Shown in pieces: positions 1-7,673 of a stretch of DNA of 64,000 bases. The stretch lies in contig DATLED010000042.1 in the NCBI GenBank assembly GCA_035525495.1, positions 1 through 64,000 on the forward strand, read 5' to 3'. The number at the start of each line of letters is the position of its first letter. Position 1 is the first letter of the stretch. A program made the position numbers and the translations under genes. This DNA is from DATLED01 sp035525495. Lineage in GTDB: Bacteria > Actinomycetota > Acidimicrobiia > Acidimicrobiales > CADCTF01. The notes beneath the pieces were generated by a model, which saw only the letters and a list, made by a program, of their open reading frames with translations, searched no databases and was not told the DNA's origin.

Positions 1-370
1 CGACGTCCGAACCTAAAAGGGAGCCGCCCCGCGTGCGCGTCTTTCGCGTCGGCGGCCAGCGGCACCCGCACCCGATCCCACCAGCACCAACACCACCCCA
101 CGCCCGCCCCGACCATCCACACAAGGTTGAGGAGGGGAACATACGTTCGAGTCAAGCACTGAGGGCGTCCCAGATGGAGGCGGTTGGGACGGAGCACGAG
201 TCGTACCGACAAAAGCACTTGCTTGCTGGGCAAGTCCATGGTGGCCTGTCCCCGTTCGGGGTTCATCGACCAGAGGAGCGGACGGTCGACGACTGTGCTC
301 GCGGTGGTGACGTCGCCTTCTTCCACAGGCTGGCGCCCGCTCGGCTGAGCGGGCGGCGCGGCCGGGCGGC
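1..370. other. Stretch without a recognisable gene
   Basis: No frame on either strand gives a protein I recognise. The open frames here are rich in Pro, Arg and Ala, as expected from non-coding high-GC DNA. There is a purine-rich AGGAGGGG at about 129-136, but no start codon follows at a useful distance. It is probably the upstream region of the RNHCP gene or the edge of a decayed region. Confidence 0.5.
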
Positions 371-778
371 GTGTCACTGTCACCGCTACCCGGAGGTTCA
401 AACCGCTTGTCCAACAAGCGTCACTCCCGCGCTCGGGTCACCTCGGGCACCTTCCGCTGTCGACGCTGCAACCTTGACGTGCCGCTCGACGCGCCTGGCA
501 CCGCCCATCGCAACCATTGCCCCACGTGCCTATGGAGCCGCCACCTCGATGACGACGTGCCGGGCGACCGCAACGCGTCTTGTGGCGCCACGATGGAGCC
601 GATCGCCGTCTCCGTGCGAGGCGACGGCGAGTGGGTCCTGGTGCATCGCTGCACGGCGTGCCGCGAGGTCCACCTCAAACGCACAGCGGGCGATGACTCG
701 CCGCTGCTCCTTCTTCAGCTCGCCGTGAAGCCACTGGCGCGGCCGCCGTTCCCGCTCGACTGGATCGCCCGGCTCTGA
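371..778 (+). CDS. RNHCP domain zinc-ribbon-like protein
   Basis: A protein of 135 residues carrying the motif that names the RNHCP family: HRNHCPTCLWSRHLD at about residues 47-61. It is preceded by a CRRC pair near residue 30 and followed by CGAT and HRCTAC near 71 and 94. The paired cysteines suggest one or two zinc sites. The biochemical role of the family is unknown to me; it is a small cytoplasmic protein found in many bacteria. The start chosen is GTG at 371, but no ribosome site or leaderless box supports it, so the first 20 or so residues may be wrong. The last 30 residues are hydrophobic and proline-rich, and less typical. It stands alone, next to a decayed toxin-antitoxin locus. Confidence 0.8.
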   Translation: MSLSPLPGGSNRLSNKRHSRARVTSGTFRCRRCNLDVPLDAPGTAHRNHCPTCLWSRHLDDDVPGDRNASCGATMEPIAVSVRGDGEWVLVHRCTACREVHLKRTAGDDSPLLLLQLAVKPLARPPFPLDWIARL

Positions 779-1034
779 TCGCACGGCCGCCTTGACGACC
801 GAGACGCGAGGACGCGAGCGAGTCGCGGGCGTCGTCCTCGGGTCTCAGGTCGCGTTGCTCCGCCAGAAAGATCGCAACTCTGGAACCTCCTACGTGGCAG
901 ACGAGGATGACGCCTTGGCCGGGCCAGGTCACATCGAGGGCCGCTCCGACGTGCCGTCCGCGAGGGTGGCACGGAGCCCGGAGGATCGCGCTCAGGGCCG
1001 CTCGCGATCTGGTGGCGCGGCTCCTCGACTCATG
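779..1034. other. Gene-poor spacer
   Basis: About 250 bases between the RNHCP gene and the remnant of a MazF toxin reading toward it. Short open frames on both strands have no recognisable motif. I see no promoter, terminator or repeat that I would defend. Confidence 0.4.
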
Positions 1035-1304
1035 TCAGGGAAGGTCGAGGAACACGGCGATGGTCTCGCGAAGCTGCACGAGCATCGAGATCCCGACGTT
1101 GCCGCGGATGCCGACGATCCGAGTCGGCGAGACAGCGCGAAGATGCTGACACTGCGCTGCCGAGGCGACATGGAGGCCGTTCGTTTCTTGTCTGCGTCCA
1201 GGATTCGTTGAGCAGTCACGAGGACGGCCGGGAGGACGGAAACCGGCTTCTCGTCCCTGCGGGGCGCCGAGCTCGAGGTCGACGACGTCACCCGAGGTCG
1301 GCAT
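1035..1304 (-). pseudogene. mazF: Broken MazF-type endoribonuclease toxin
   Basis: Remnant of a type II toxin of the MazF/PemK family (mRNA interferase). The frame starting at ATG 1304 begins with the usual MazF N-terminus (GDVV, then GAPQGREAGF). The next piece, PAVLVTAQRILDA, lies in a different frame (1312-992). The first frame resumes with the family C-terminus: SAAQCQHLRAVSPTRI, then GNVG and QLRETIAVFLDLP. Between ILDA and the C-terminal block an intact toxin carries roughly 25-30 more residues, including the core strand with the conserved Thr/Ser, and these are absent. There are thus at least two frameshifts and one internal deletion, so no functional toxin is expected. The start overlaps the antitoxin stop by 17 bases, as in a normal antitoxin-toxin operon. 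Confidence 0.85.
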
Positions 1305-1593
1305 CGAGCCATGCCGCCTCGTCGTCCCGCAACGGAGCGGCCAAGTCGGCGGCGACTCGATCCTGGCGGAGCGCTCGAACGGCGATCGACACCGTGTTCC
1401 CGACCGTGGTGTGGAGTTCAGCTGCGAGTCGCTTGAGCTCTTCGTGCGTCGAGGCGCCCAGACCGGCGTTCTGGGTGGGTTGAACGACCTGGGAGGTCGT
1501 CGAGCCCACCCAGAACGAGGACGTGGTTCGCGGTCCCGTCGGACGATGTCCTCGCTGGAAAAGTCCGGCGTTGGTGTGGACGGTGTGGGTCAA
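1288..1593 (-). pseudogene. Antitoxin remnant (MazE/RHH-like) with replaced N-terminus
   Basis: The last 54 residues of this frame (from STHEELKRLAAEL to DDEAAWLDADLG) are a typical C-terminus of the small antitoxins paired with MazF in actinobacteria; this part neutralises the toxin. The N-terminal beta-strand that such antitoxins use to dimerise and bind DNA is missing. In its place the reading frame runs through a 51-base palindrome (1467-1517) and then unrelated sequence up to an ATG at 1593. The boundary is sharp: the palindrome ends 14 bases before the first antitoxin-like codon (1452). Together with the wrecked toxin downstream this is a dead module. A shorter internal start cannot be excluded, but it would still lack the DNA-binding strand. 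Confidence 0.7.
1467..1517. repeat. 51-base palindrome between kinase gene and antitoxin remnant
   Basis: Two 24-base arms (1467-1490 and 1494-1517) separated by GGG pair with only three mismatches. The outer 13 bases, CGTTCTGGGTGGG against CCCACCCAGAACG, match perfectly. No T-run follows on either strand, so it is not a classical intrinsic terminator, although it lies 73 bases past the stop of the minus-strand kinase gene. It sits exactly where the antitoxin N-terminus should be encoded. It may be a small palindromic insertion or a terminator-like hairpin. Confidence 0.75.
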
Positions 1594-2720
1594 CCAACGT
1601 CGACCCCCGCGTCGGCCAACAGGCCCGCCAAACGCGAGTCGTCGAAGAAGGTGTTCTTCCGGGGGTTGCCACGCATCGTCGAGAAGAACGCGTTCATGAA
1701 TTGGATGACCGGGCGGTACCGGGCCACCACGTCGGCATAGGCAGGTGACAGGCCAAGGAGATTCTCGGAGGCGAGGGTCTCGACGTTGGACACGAGCAGG
1801 TCTAGGGCGCGGTCCTGATCGATCGGACCGTTCGATCGGAATCGTCGCAGGAGCGCCTTTCGCTCCTCTCTGGACATCGGCGCAAGGAGACCGAGGAGGG
1901 CGTTGCCGGCGCTGTAGATCGTCTCGCCGAAGTCGTAGTGCCGATGCCGGTCGAGGAACGCGCTCTCGGTCGGCGACAGGTGAAAGGCCCGGTCGTTGGC
2001 CAGCCCAAAGTCAGTGAGCAGCGGCATCGATCCGTCGGTGACGACGTTCCCGTAGTGAGCATCGAAGTGGAACACACCGTGGTCGTGGAGGAAGCGGATC
2101 GTTGTCAGGAGTTGGTCGACGACGCCACCGACGGACGATTGGTGCTCGCGGAGCCAGTCGAACATGCGGCGGGGGACGAACTCGAGCACCAGCCACAGTT
2201 CGAACGGCGTCGCGCGCCTGGCCTCGATGAACGCCGCGATGCGCTTGCTGTCGTTCCAGTACTTCACGTACTCGGGGCTCTCAGCCCAGGACCCGGTGTC
2301 CCGGCCTGCCCCACCCCCACGTCGGCGCATCACGCGGTGGTGCACGAGCATCGGGAACCCCTCGCACGACCCGTCGATCACCCAACCCGTCGTCGTCACG
2401 TGGACAGCAAGTTCGCGCCACGCCCCGAAGCCCGCCGACCCGACCCCGTACTGGTAGACCGCGGGCAGCCTGAAATGGTTGCGCGTCGAGTGGGTCCGCT
2501 CGTGCTCCAGCTCGGTCAGCGGCAGGCGCTTCACGAACACGGACGAGCCGTCGGGCAACGTCGCCGTCGAGCTGGCGCCCCAGCCGAGCGTCCGCGACCC
2601 TTCGACGAGTCTGCTCAGCTCATCGTCGTCAAGCAGGACGAGAATGCCTGCCTGCTCCGACCAGCGACGACGACGCACGTCAAGTGGCGTCATCCGCGGT
2701 GCCGAACCACCGCTCGACAC
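1590..2720 (-). CDS. Protein-kinase-fold (APH/Ser-Thr kinase-like) protein
   Basis: A soluble protein of 376 residues with the landmarks of the kinase fold. VFVKRLPL near residue 65 is the candidate ATP-contacting lysine. The catalytic loop is HFDAHYGNV near 220 (HxDxxxxN), followed by the metal-binding DFGLAND near 240. The lobe between them is long and lacks a clear glycine-rich loop. The C-terminal third (RNPRKNTFFDD) suits the RIO/APH-like side of the superfamily better than a eukaryotic-type signalling kinase. It could phosphorylate a protein or a small molecule; the sequence does not decide. The start is GTG 2720, with an in-frame ATG ten codons later equally possible. It has no operon partner, since the genes downstream are a decayed toxin-antitoxin pair. 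Confidence 0.7.
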   Translation of the reverse strand: MSSGGSAPRMTPLDVRRRRWSEQAGILVLLDDDELSRLVEGSRTLGWGASSTATLPDGSSVFVKRLPLTELEHERTHSTRNHFRLPAVYQYGVGSAGFGAWRELAVHVTTTGWVIDGSCEGFPMLVHHRVMRRRGGGAGRDTGSWAESPEYVKYWNDSKRIAAFIEARRATPFELWLVLEFVPRRMFDWLREHQSSVGGVVDQLLTTIRFLHDHGVFHFDAHYGNVVTDGSMPLLTDFGLANDRAFHLSPTESAFLDRHRHYDFGETIYSAGNALLGLLAPMSREERKALLRRFRSNGPIDQDRALDLLVSNVETLASENLLGLSPAYADVVARYRPVIQFMNAFFSTMRGNPRKNTFFDDSRLAGLLADAGVDVG

Positions 2721-2852
2721 TTGTCGTCCGAAGCGGCGGCCGCCCCGCGCGGGGTCTCGCGAACCAGTGGATGCCTCGCGTCATCGCAGGCGTCGGCCGG
2801 TTGAGCCATCAGTTCATGTCTAGCCCGAGATAGCACCGGTCCTCTCAGCCTG

Positions 2853-3602
2853 TCAGACCGATCGGCGAACGAGCGCGGCGCCGAGTCGTCCGAACGACGT
2901 GAGTTCCTTGATCACCTCGAAACCGCGAGAGTGATAGAGGTCAAGCGAGCCGCTGTAGCCGTTCGTGCCGTCATCGCGAGGCCGCGGATATGCCTCGATG
3001 CGCGTGGCGCCTCGGGCTGGAGCATCAGTGATGACGCGATCGAGGAGCATCGCCGCGACCCCGTGGCCGCGGTGGGGCGGCGAGATGTTGAAGCACGACA
3101 CGGTGATCGTTGTTGCGTCGTCCTCCCGACTCAGCGCGTAGACCTGGTCGGCGCGCATCGCTGCGTTCACCCACCCTGCTGGCTTGTCGTCCACGTATGC
3201 GAGGTAGCCGAAAGCGCGTCCGTCTCGGAACCGGTCGCCCATGATCGATCGGTGCTGCTTCCAGACCCCGAGACCGGGCGCCGGAAGCGGCTCGTGCTGC
3301 TCGAGACAGAAGCACGCGGCAACCCACGGCTTGTCGACGAACGCGTCGTGGTCCATGTACGACGACCAGTCACCGAGTCGATCCGGCATCACGGGACGGA
3401 CGACGACCTCGCCGATCGTGTCCAACCGCTCTCGACCTCCAGTGAGCCGCAGCAGTGCCTCGCCGATCACCCGCACCGCAAGATCGGGGAAGGGCCAATC
3501 GGCGTGCGCGGCCCGGACATGCACCAGGTAGGCGTCAGGGAACGCCTCCTCGTTCTCGGCTCCGACGACGTGATCACAGCTGCATGCGGCTCGGATGGTC
3601 AC
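2853..3602 (-). CDS. DUF1059-like small domain fused to GNAT acetyltransferase
   Basis: The first 45 residues (VTIRAACSCDHVV, then HVRAAH) resemble the small Cys/His DUF1059-type domain. The rest is a GNAT fold, with the acetyl-CoA loop PPHRGHGVAAMLL near residue 182 and the C-terminal strand before YHSRGFEVIKEL. It should transfer an acyl group from acyl-CoA to an amine; the substrate is unknown. I chose GTG 3602 over the upstream ATG at 3698. The shorter form begins exactly at the conserved domain and has a TACGAT box 6 bases before it, which fits a leaderless transcript. The predicted product is 249 residues. It stands alone between the kinase and the ABC exporter. Confidence 0.75.
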   Translation of the reverse strand: MTIRAACSCDHVVGAENEEAFPDAYLVHVRAAHADWPFPDLAVRVIGEALLRLTGGRERLDTIGEVVVRPVMPDRLGDWSSYMDHDAFVDKPWVAACFCLEQHEPLPAPGLGVWKQHRSIMGDRFRDGRAFGYLAYVDDKPAGWVNAAMRADQVYALSREDDATTITVSCFNISPPHRGHGVAAMLLDRVITDAPARGATRIEAYPRPRDDGTNGYSGSLDLYHSRGFEVIKELTSFGRLGAALVRRSV

Positions 3603-3608
3603 GCCCGC

Positions 3609-3614
3609 ATCGTA
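3609..3614 (-). promoter_or_regulatory. Leaderless -10 box of the GNAT gene
   Basis: On the minus strand TACGAT is followed by six bases and then the GTG at 3602. There is no Shine-Dalgarno sequence. This is the TANNNT-N6-8-start arrangement seen repeatedly in this window. Confidence 0.6.
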
Positions 3615-3736
3615 TGGAGGCACAGAGCGAGGAGCGTTGCGAGCGTACCGCAGTGAGGACACGGGATGGAACCCGTGTGACATCGAAACGCCCGACAACC
3701 GTATGCCAGTTCGGTCGAGAAGAGGCGACGAGCTCG

Positions 3737-5527
3737 TCAGCGATAGGCGCGGGCCTGGAGCTCGTAGAGCTCGGCGTAGAGACCGCGCCGCGCAATGAGC
3801 GACGCGTGGTCCCCGGCCTCGATGATCCGCCCGTCATCGACGACCAGGATGAGGTCGGCCATACGAACTGTCGAGAAGCGGTGGCTGATGAGGATCGTGA
3901 TGGCACCGCGCGCTCGGGCCGCCGCTCTGGCCTCGCCGTGGAAGCGTTCGAACAACCGATGCTCGGTCGGGGCGTCGAGACTGGCAGTCGGCTCGTCGAG
4001 GATGGCCAGGAGCGGGTCGGGCCGCATCATGGCGCGGCCGAGTGCGAGCTTCTGCCACTGGCCGAGGGAGATCTCCACGCCGGTGTCGAAGTCGCGTCCG
4101 AGCTGGGTCGCCAGCCCATTCGGGAGTTGGTCCACGACCTCTGGCGTGGTCGCTCGCTCGAGTGCCCGTAGGACCGCCGCCTCGGTGTCGTTCGTGACGT
4201 CACCGACGCTGACCGTCTCGCGCGCGAGGAGCTGGAACATGGCGAAGTCCTGAAATCCTGCGGTGATGCGCTGCCGCCACTCGTCGACGTGGACGGCTCG
4301 CAGGTCGACGCCGTCGACGAGGATGCGGCCCTCGGTCGGCTCGTAGAACCGGCAGAGGAGCTTGATCAGCGTCGTCTTGCCGGCGCCGTTCTCTCCGACG
4401 ATCGCAACGGTCGAGCCTGCGGGGAGATGGAGGTCCACGTCGCGCAGCACCGTCGTCTCCGTCGCCGGGTAGCCGAAGGCAACGTGCTCGAACCGGATGC
4501 CGTCGCGCAGCTCGTCCGGCAAACGAGCCGGCTCCGTCGGCTCGAGCGCGGCGTGCGAAGCTTCGGCGTAGTCGCTGAACCACCGGAGGCGACGCACCGC
4601 CCGGTGCGTGCGGACGAACCAGGCAACGTTCTCGCCGAGCTCCGCCAGTTGCTGGTCGAGCTGGCTGCCGATGGTCAGGATGAGGACGGCGTCGCCGACG
4701 GTAGCCTCGCCGCGGGTGACGGCGCGGGCGGTGAAGGCGAGGGCCGCGACGTAACCGGCGGCGAACATCGTCCACGCCGCCGACGAGATCGCCACTCGCT
4801 CACGGCTGAGCGCTCGACGCTGGCCTTCGAGCCGGTCGAACAAGCGACGACGACGGCTGAGCAGCTCGTCGGTGAGACCGAAGACCCGCACCTCCTTGGC
4901 CGAGGTCGGCAGGGTCGCCAGCTCGTAGTGGTGTCGAAGGATCCGGTTGTCTTCGGCCTGCGCGTCGATCAGCGCGATCAGTCGGTTCTCCCCTCGGCCC
5001 GTGGCCCACGCGGTCGCCCCTCCGAAGAGGGGGAGCAGCGCCAGGCGGGGGTCGACACCTGCGAGGAGGGCGACCGTGCTTACGCCCTGGGCGAGGGACG
5101 CCAACGTCCACGAGATCGGGTTGAAGGGGTTGGCGAGGTACCCGCGTTCGTTGCGGATGAGCTCGACCTCGTTGAGGTATTCGGGGCGCTCGTGGTGCTC
5201 GAGGCCGGGGATTCCGGCGGTCATCCCCATGATGTGGCTGTCGAGGTAGAGCTGCGTGTTCTCGCGGAGCCGGAGGCGGACGTTGAGCGAGGCATGGACC
5301 ATCAACCGGTTCGTCGCCGTGAGGGCGAGCACGACGGCGACGCCGCGCAGCGCCTCGCCCGTGTCGCCGCGGATGAAGCCGTCCGTGAGCGTGCGCAGTC
5401 CGATGGCCCGTAGCGGCAACGACGCCATCTGTCCCACCGCGGTGACGACGGCAAAGAGTGACCGCACAGCATCGGCGCGCCACGAGATCCGCACCATGAG
5501 GGCCACGGTGCGGAGGGCGTTACGCAC
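3737..5527 (-). CDS. ABC exporter half-transporter, second subunit (permease-ATPase)
   Basis: A protein of 596 residues: about 300 residues of membrane domain with helices and an EEx-type coupling region, followed by an ATPase domain. The ATPase shows Walker A GENGAGKTT, signature ISLGQWQKLALGRA, Walker B LLAILDEPTASLD and the H-loop ISHRF. The upstream gene encodes a similar subunit and the two overlap by 8 bases, so they should form a heterodimeric exporter of the multidrug/lipid/peptide type. I took GTG 5527 as the start because a GAAGG ribosome site lies 8 bases before it and the longer frame runs into the upstream gene. The signature has LGQ instead of SGGQ, giving LSLGQ-type asymmetry often seen in heterodimers. 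The cargo is unknown. Confidence 0.85.
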   Translation of the reverse strand: MRNALRTVALMVRISWRADAVRSLFAVVTAVGQMASLPLRAIGLRTLTDGFIRGDTGEALRGVAVVLALTATNRLMVHASLNVRLRLRENTQLYLDSHIMGMTAGIPGLEHHERPEYLNEVELIRNERGYLANPFNPISWTLASLAQGVSTVALLAGVDPRLALLPLFGGATAWATGRGENRLIALIDAQAEDNRILRHHYELATLPTSAKEVRVFGLTDELLSRRRRLFDRLEGQRRALSRERVAISSAAWTMFAAGYVAALAFTARAVTRGEATVGDAVLILTIGSQLDQQLAELGENVAWFVRTHRAVRRLRWFSDYAEASHAALEPTEPARLPDELRDGIRFEHVAFGYPATETTVLRDVDLHLPAGSTVAIVGENGAGKTTLIKLLCRFYEPTEGRILVDGVDLRAVHVDEWRQRITAGFQDFAMFQLLARETVSVGDVTNDTEAAVLRALERATTPEVVDQLPNGLATQLGRDFDTGVEISLGQWQKLALGRAMMRPDPLLAILDEPTASLDAPTEHRLFERFHGEARAAARARGAITILISHRFSTVRMADLILVVDDGRIIEAGDHASLIARRGLYAELYELQARAYR

Positions 5528-7328
5528 CGGGCCGACCTTCAGAGAATCGGGCGGCCTGCAAGCGGTACATGGCGGCGTACCGACCGCCGACCGCCAGGAG
5601 CTCCTCGTGGTTGCCGTCTTCGGTGACACGTCCGTCCTCGACGACCACGATGCGGTCCGCGCGACGAACGGTCGAGAAGCGGTGTGAGATCACGATCGTC
5701 GTCACGCCCTTCGTCAGCTCGAGGAAGCGCTCGTAGACCTCCGCCTCGCCCCGTACATCCATCGCGGCAGTCGGCTCGTCGAGGATGAGGACGCCGGCGC
5801 CGCTCTCGACCGCGAACAGGGCGCGCGCCAAGGCGAGGCGCTGCCACTCACCGCCCGAGAGCTGGGTGCCGCCCGTGAACTCGCGGCTCACCATCGTCTC
5901 CCAACCCTCGGGCAGCCGGTCGATGACGACGCCGGCGCCGGCCAAGTCGCCCGCTCGCCGCACCCGCACGGCGTCCGAGCGATGGGCGAGCGAGCCGAAG
6001 GCCACGTTGTCGTACGCCGACACCTCGAGCTGGAGGAAGTCCTGGAACACGGGGGCGAGGCGGCGCCGCCACGACGCTGGATCCAGCTCGGTGAGCGGCG
6101 TGCCGTCTATGACGATGCGCCCACGGTCGGGGTCATAGAGACGGGCGAGCAGCTTGACGAACGTGGTCTTGCCGGCGCCATTCTCGCCGACGATGGCCAG
6201 CGACCTTCCGGCTTCGATCTCGAGCTCGAACCCCGTGAACACGGGCTCGTCCCGGCCTGGGTACGTGAACGACACATTCTCGAAGCGAATCGTCCGGCGG
6301 GGGAGTTGCGTCGCTTCCTGTTCTCCGTGGATGCGCACGGCGACGGCCGCGGCTCGCTGCTCCAGGTCGAGGAGCTTGTCGAGCGCGAGCTGCGCCTCCG
6401 TCGGCGCGACGTACGAGTAGTCGAACTGCGCGGCCACGGCGGCAGCGACGATCGCCTGGGAGACCGTGACGGCCGCGCCGACGGAGATCCGCCCTGACGT
6501 CGCCTCGATGGCCAGGAGCCACAACGCGCCGCCCTCGACGACGGCGAGGGCGCCGACCACGCCGAGGATCGCCAGCCAGTACTCCTGCCGCTTCGCCCAA
6601 ACGCCCGCCATGACCTCCAGCCAGTTCGAGCGATACCGGTCGACGAGCCACGGCGCCATACCGAACACACGCGTCTCCTTGGCGACGGTGTGGGTGAGGG
6701 CGAGGGTGCGGAGGTAGTAGGCCCGGCGGAGCAGGTCGGTATTGCCATGCAGGATCAGGGTGACGTCCTGGAAGTGCCGTCGCTCGAACCGGAAGACACC
6801 CAGATACGTCACCGCGAGTACGGGCACGAGCCACCACCGGAACGTCCCGACGATGAGCAGCGAGGAGACGCACCAGATCCGGCGCTTGAGGATGAACGGC
6901 AGCTGCAGGGCCGCGGATCCCGGCGTGAACCCGCTGAGCGCTCCCTGCGCCTGCAAGGCCGCGTCCAGCACGACAGGGTCCTCCACGTGGGCGAGGCCGG
7001 GCGGTTCGGCCATGGCCCGCATGACACGCTCTGTCAGCGACTCGTCCACCACCCGCATGAGCGTGGCCGTCAGCTCTGCCGTCAGCGGGTCGAGCAGGCG
7101 CTGGACGGTGAACAGGATCCCGATCGCGACGACCGCGCCCGTCGCCGACCCTCCGCCCTCGAGGTCGGTGGCGAGGACGCCGACGCTGATCGTGAACGCC
7201 GGGAGGAGGATCCCCTGGAGGGTGGCGAGGGCAAGGACGACGAACGTGATGCGGCGGTCGACGGCCGCCAGGACGCGAATCAGCCGCGGGAGTCCACGTC
7301 CTGTTCCGATACGGCTCGGCTCGAACAC
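5520..7328 (-). CDS. ABC exporter half-transporter, first subunit (permease-ATPase)
   Basis: Predicted 602 residues. The N-terminal membrane domain begins with helices such as FVVLALATLQGILLP. The C-terminal ATPase has Walker A GENGAGKTTFVKLL, signature LSGGEWQRLALARALF, Walker B VLILDEPTAAMD and H-loop ISHRFSTVRRADR. Its signature is canonical, unlike that of its partner, which suggests one good and one altered ATP site in the heterodimer. The start is uncertain: GTG 7328 matches the expected domain length, but neither a ribosome site nor a TANNNT box is close. The open frame extends upstream to 7583 with unconvincing sequence. It lies back to back with the ABC-2 operon. Confidence 0.8.
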   Translation of the reverse strand: MFEPSRIGTGRGLPRLIRVLAAVDRRITFVVLALATLQGILLPAFTISVGVLATDLEGGGSATGAVVAIGILFTVQRLLDPLTAELTATLMRVVDESLTERVMRAMAEPPGLAHVEDPVVLDAALQAQGALSGFTPGSAALQLPFILKRRIWCVSSLLIVGTFRWWLVPVLAVTYLGVFRFERRHFQDVTLILHGNTDLLRRAYYLRTLALTHTVAKETRVFGMAPWLVDRYRSNWLEVMAGVWAKRQEYWLAILGVVGALAVVEGGALWLLAIEATSGRISVGAAVTVSQAIVAAAVAAQFDYSYVAPTEAQLALDKLLDLEQRAAAVAVRIHGEQEATQLPRRTIRFENVSFTYPGRDEPVFTGFELEIEAGRSLAIVGENGAGKTTFVKLLARLYDPDRGRIVIDGTPLTELDPASWRRRLAPVFQDFLQLEVSAYDNVAFGSLAHRSDAVRVRRAGDLAGAGVVIDRLPEGWETMVSREFTGGTQLSGGEWQRLALARALFAVESGAGVLILDEPTAAMDVRGEAEVYERFLELTKGVTTIVISHRFSTVRRADRIVVVEDGRVTEDGNHEELLAVGGRYAAMYRLQAARFSEGRPGA

Positions 7329-7450
7329 TGACGAAGTCTTGCGGTCGCGGCTGGTCGGCCGCCCGGGAGTTTCGATGACGCATCGATGAGACCGTCGAGC
7401 AGTCGACGGGTGCCGGCGGATCCGGCTCAGAACCCGGCCGGCGCTGGTGC

Positions 7451-7456
7451 TACCGT
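7451..7456 (+). promoter_or_regulatory. Candidate -10 box before the ABC-2 operon
   Basis: TACCGT is followed by CCGGCC and then a GTG at 7463, the same spacing as other leaderless starts here. That GTG opens only a 21-codon frame. The promoter could therefore serve the ABC-2 operon with a short leader peptide. Confidence 0.45.
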
Positions 7457-7462
7457 CCGGCC

Positions 7463-7528
7463 GTGCGCACCGCGGGCCAGACACCCGAGCTGGCTTGGAG
7501 AAGGGTCGTCTGTCGCAAGAACGGCTAG
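7463..7528 (+). CDS. Possible 21-residue leader peptide
   Basis: A GTG six bases after a TACCGT box opens a frame of 21 codons ending in TAG, with no similarity I recognise (it starts VRTAGQTPELAW and ends CRKNG). It precedes the ABC-2 permease start by 145 bases. The evidence is only the promoter spacing, so it may be a leader, the stump of a lost gene, or nothing. Confidence 0.25.
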   Translation: MRTAGQTPELAWRRVVCRKNG

Positions 7529-7673
7529 TCCCGCCGCTTCCACCACTGCGTCGGAGGAAGCGGCAGGGGACACGGCGCGACACCCCGCGAGGGAGAGCTC
7601 GGCCGTGGCCGCGCGCTCATCGACGACGTCGCTGCCCGAGCTCCTGCCTTGATCGTGAAGGAGGAGTGGGCAA

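Noticed and set aside
675..932. Minus-strand frame of 85 codons next to the mazF remnant
   Set aside because: The start MTWPGQGVILVCHVGG looks protein-like, but the rest is Arg/Ala-rich and antisense to the RNHCP gene; no family match came to mind.
1467..1517. Integron attC site
   Set aside because: The arms lack the paired R and L boxes and extrahelical bases of attC, no integrase is near, and the neighbouring genes do not look like cassettes.
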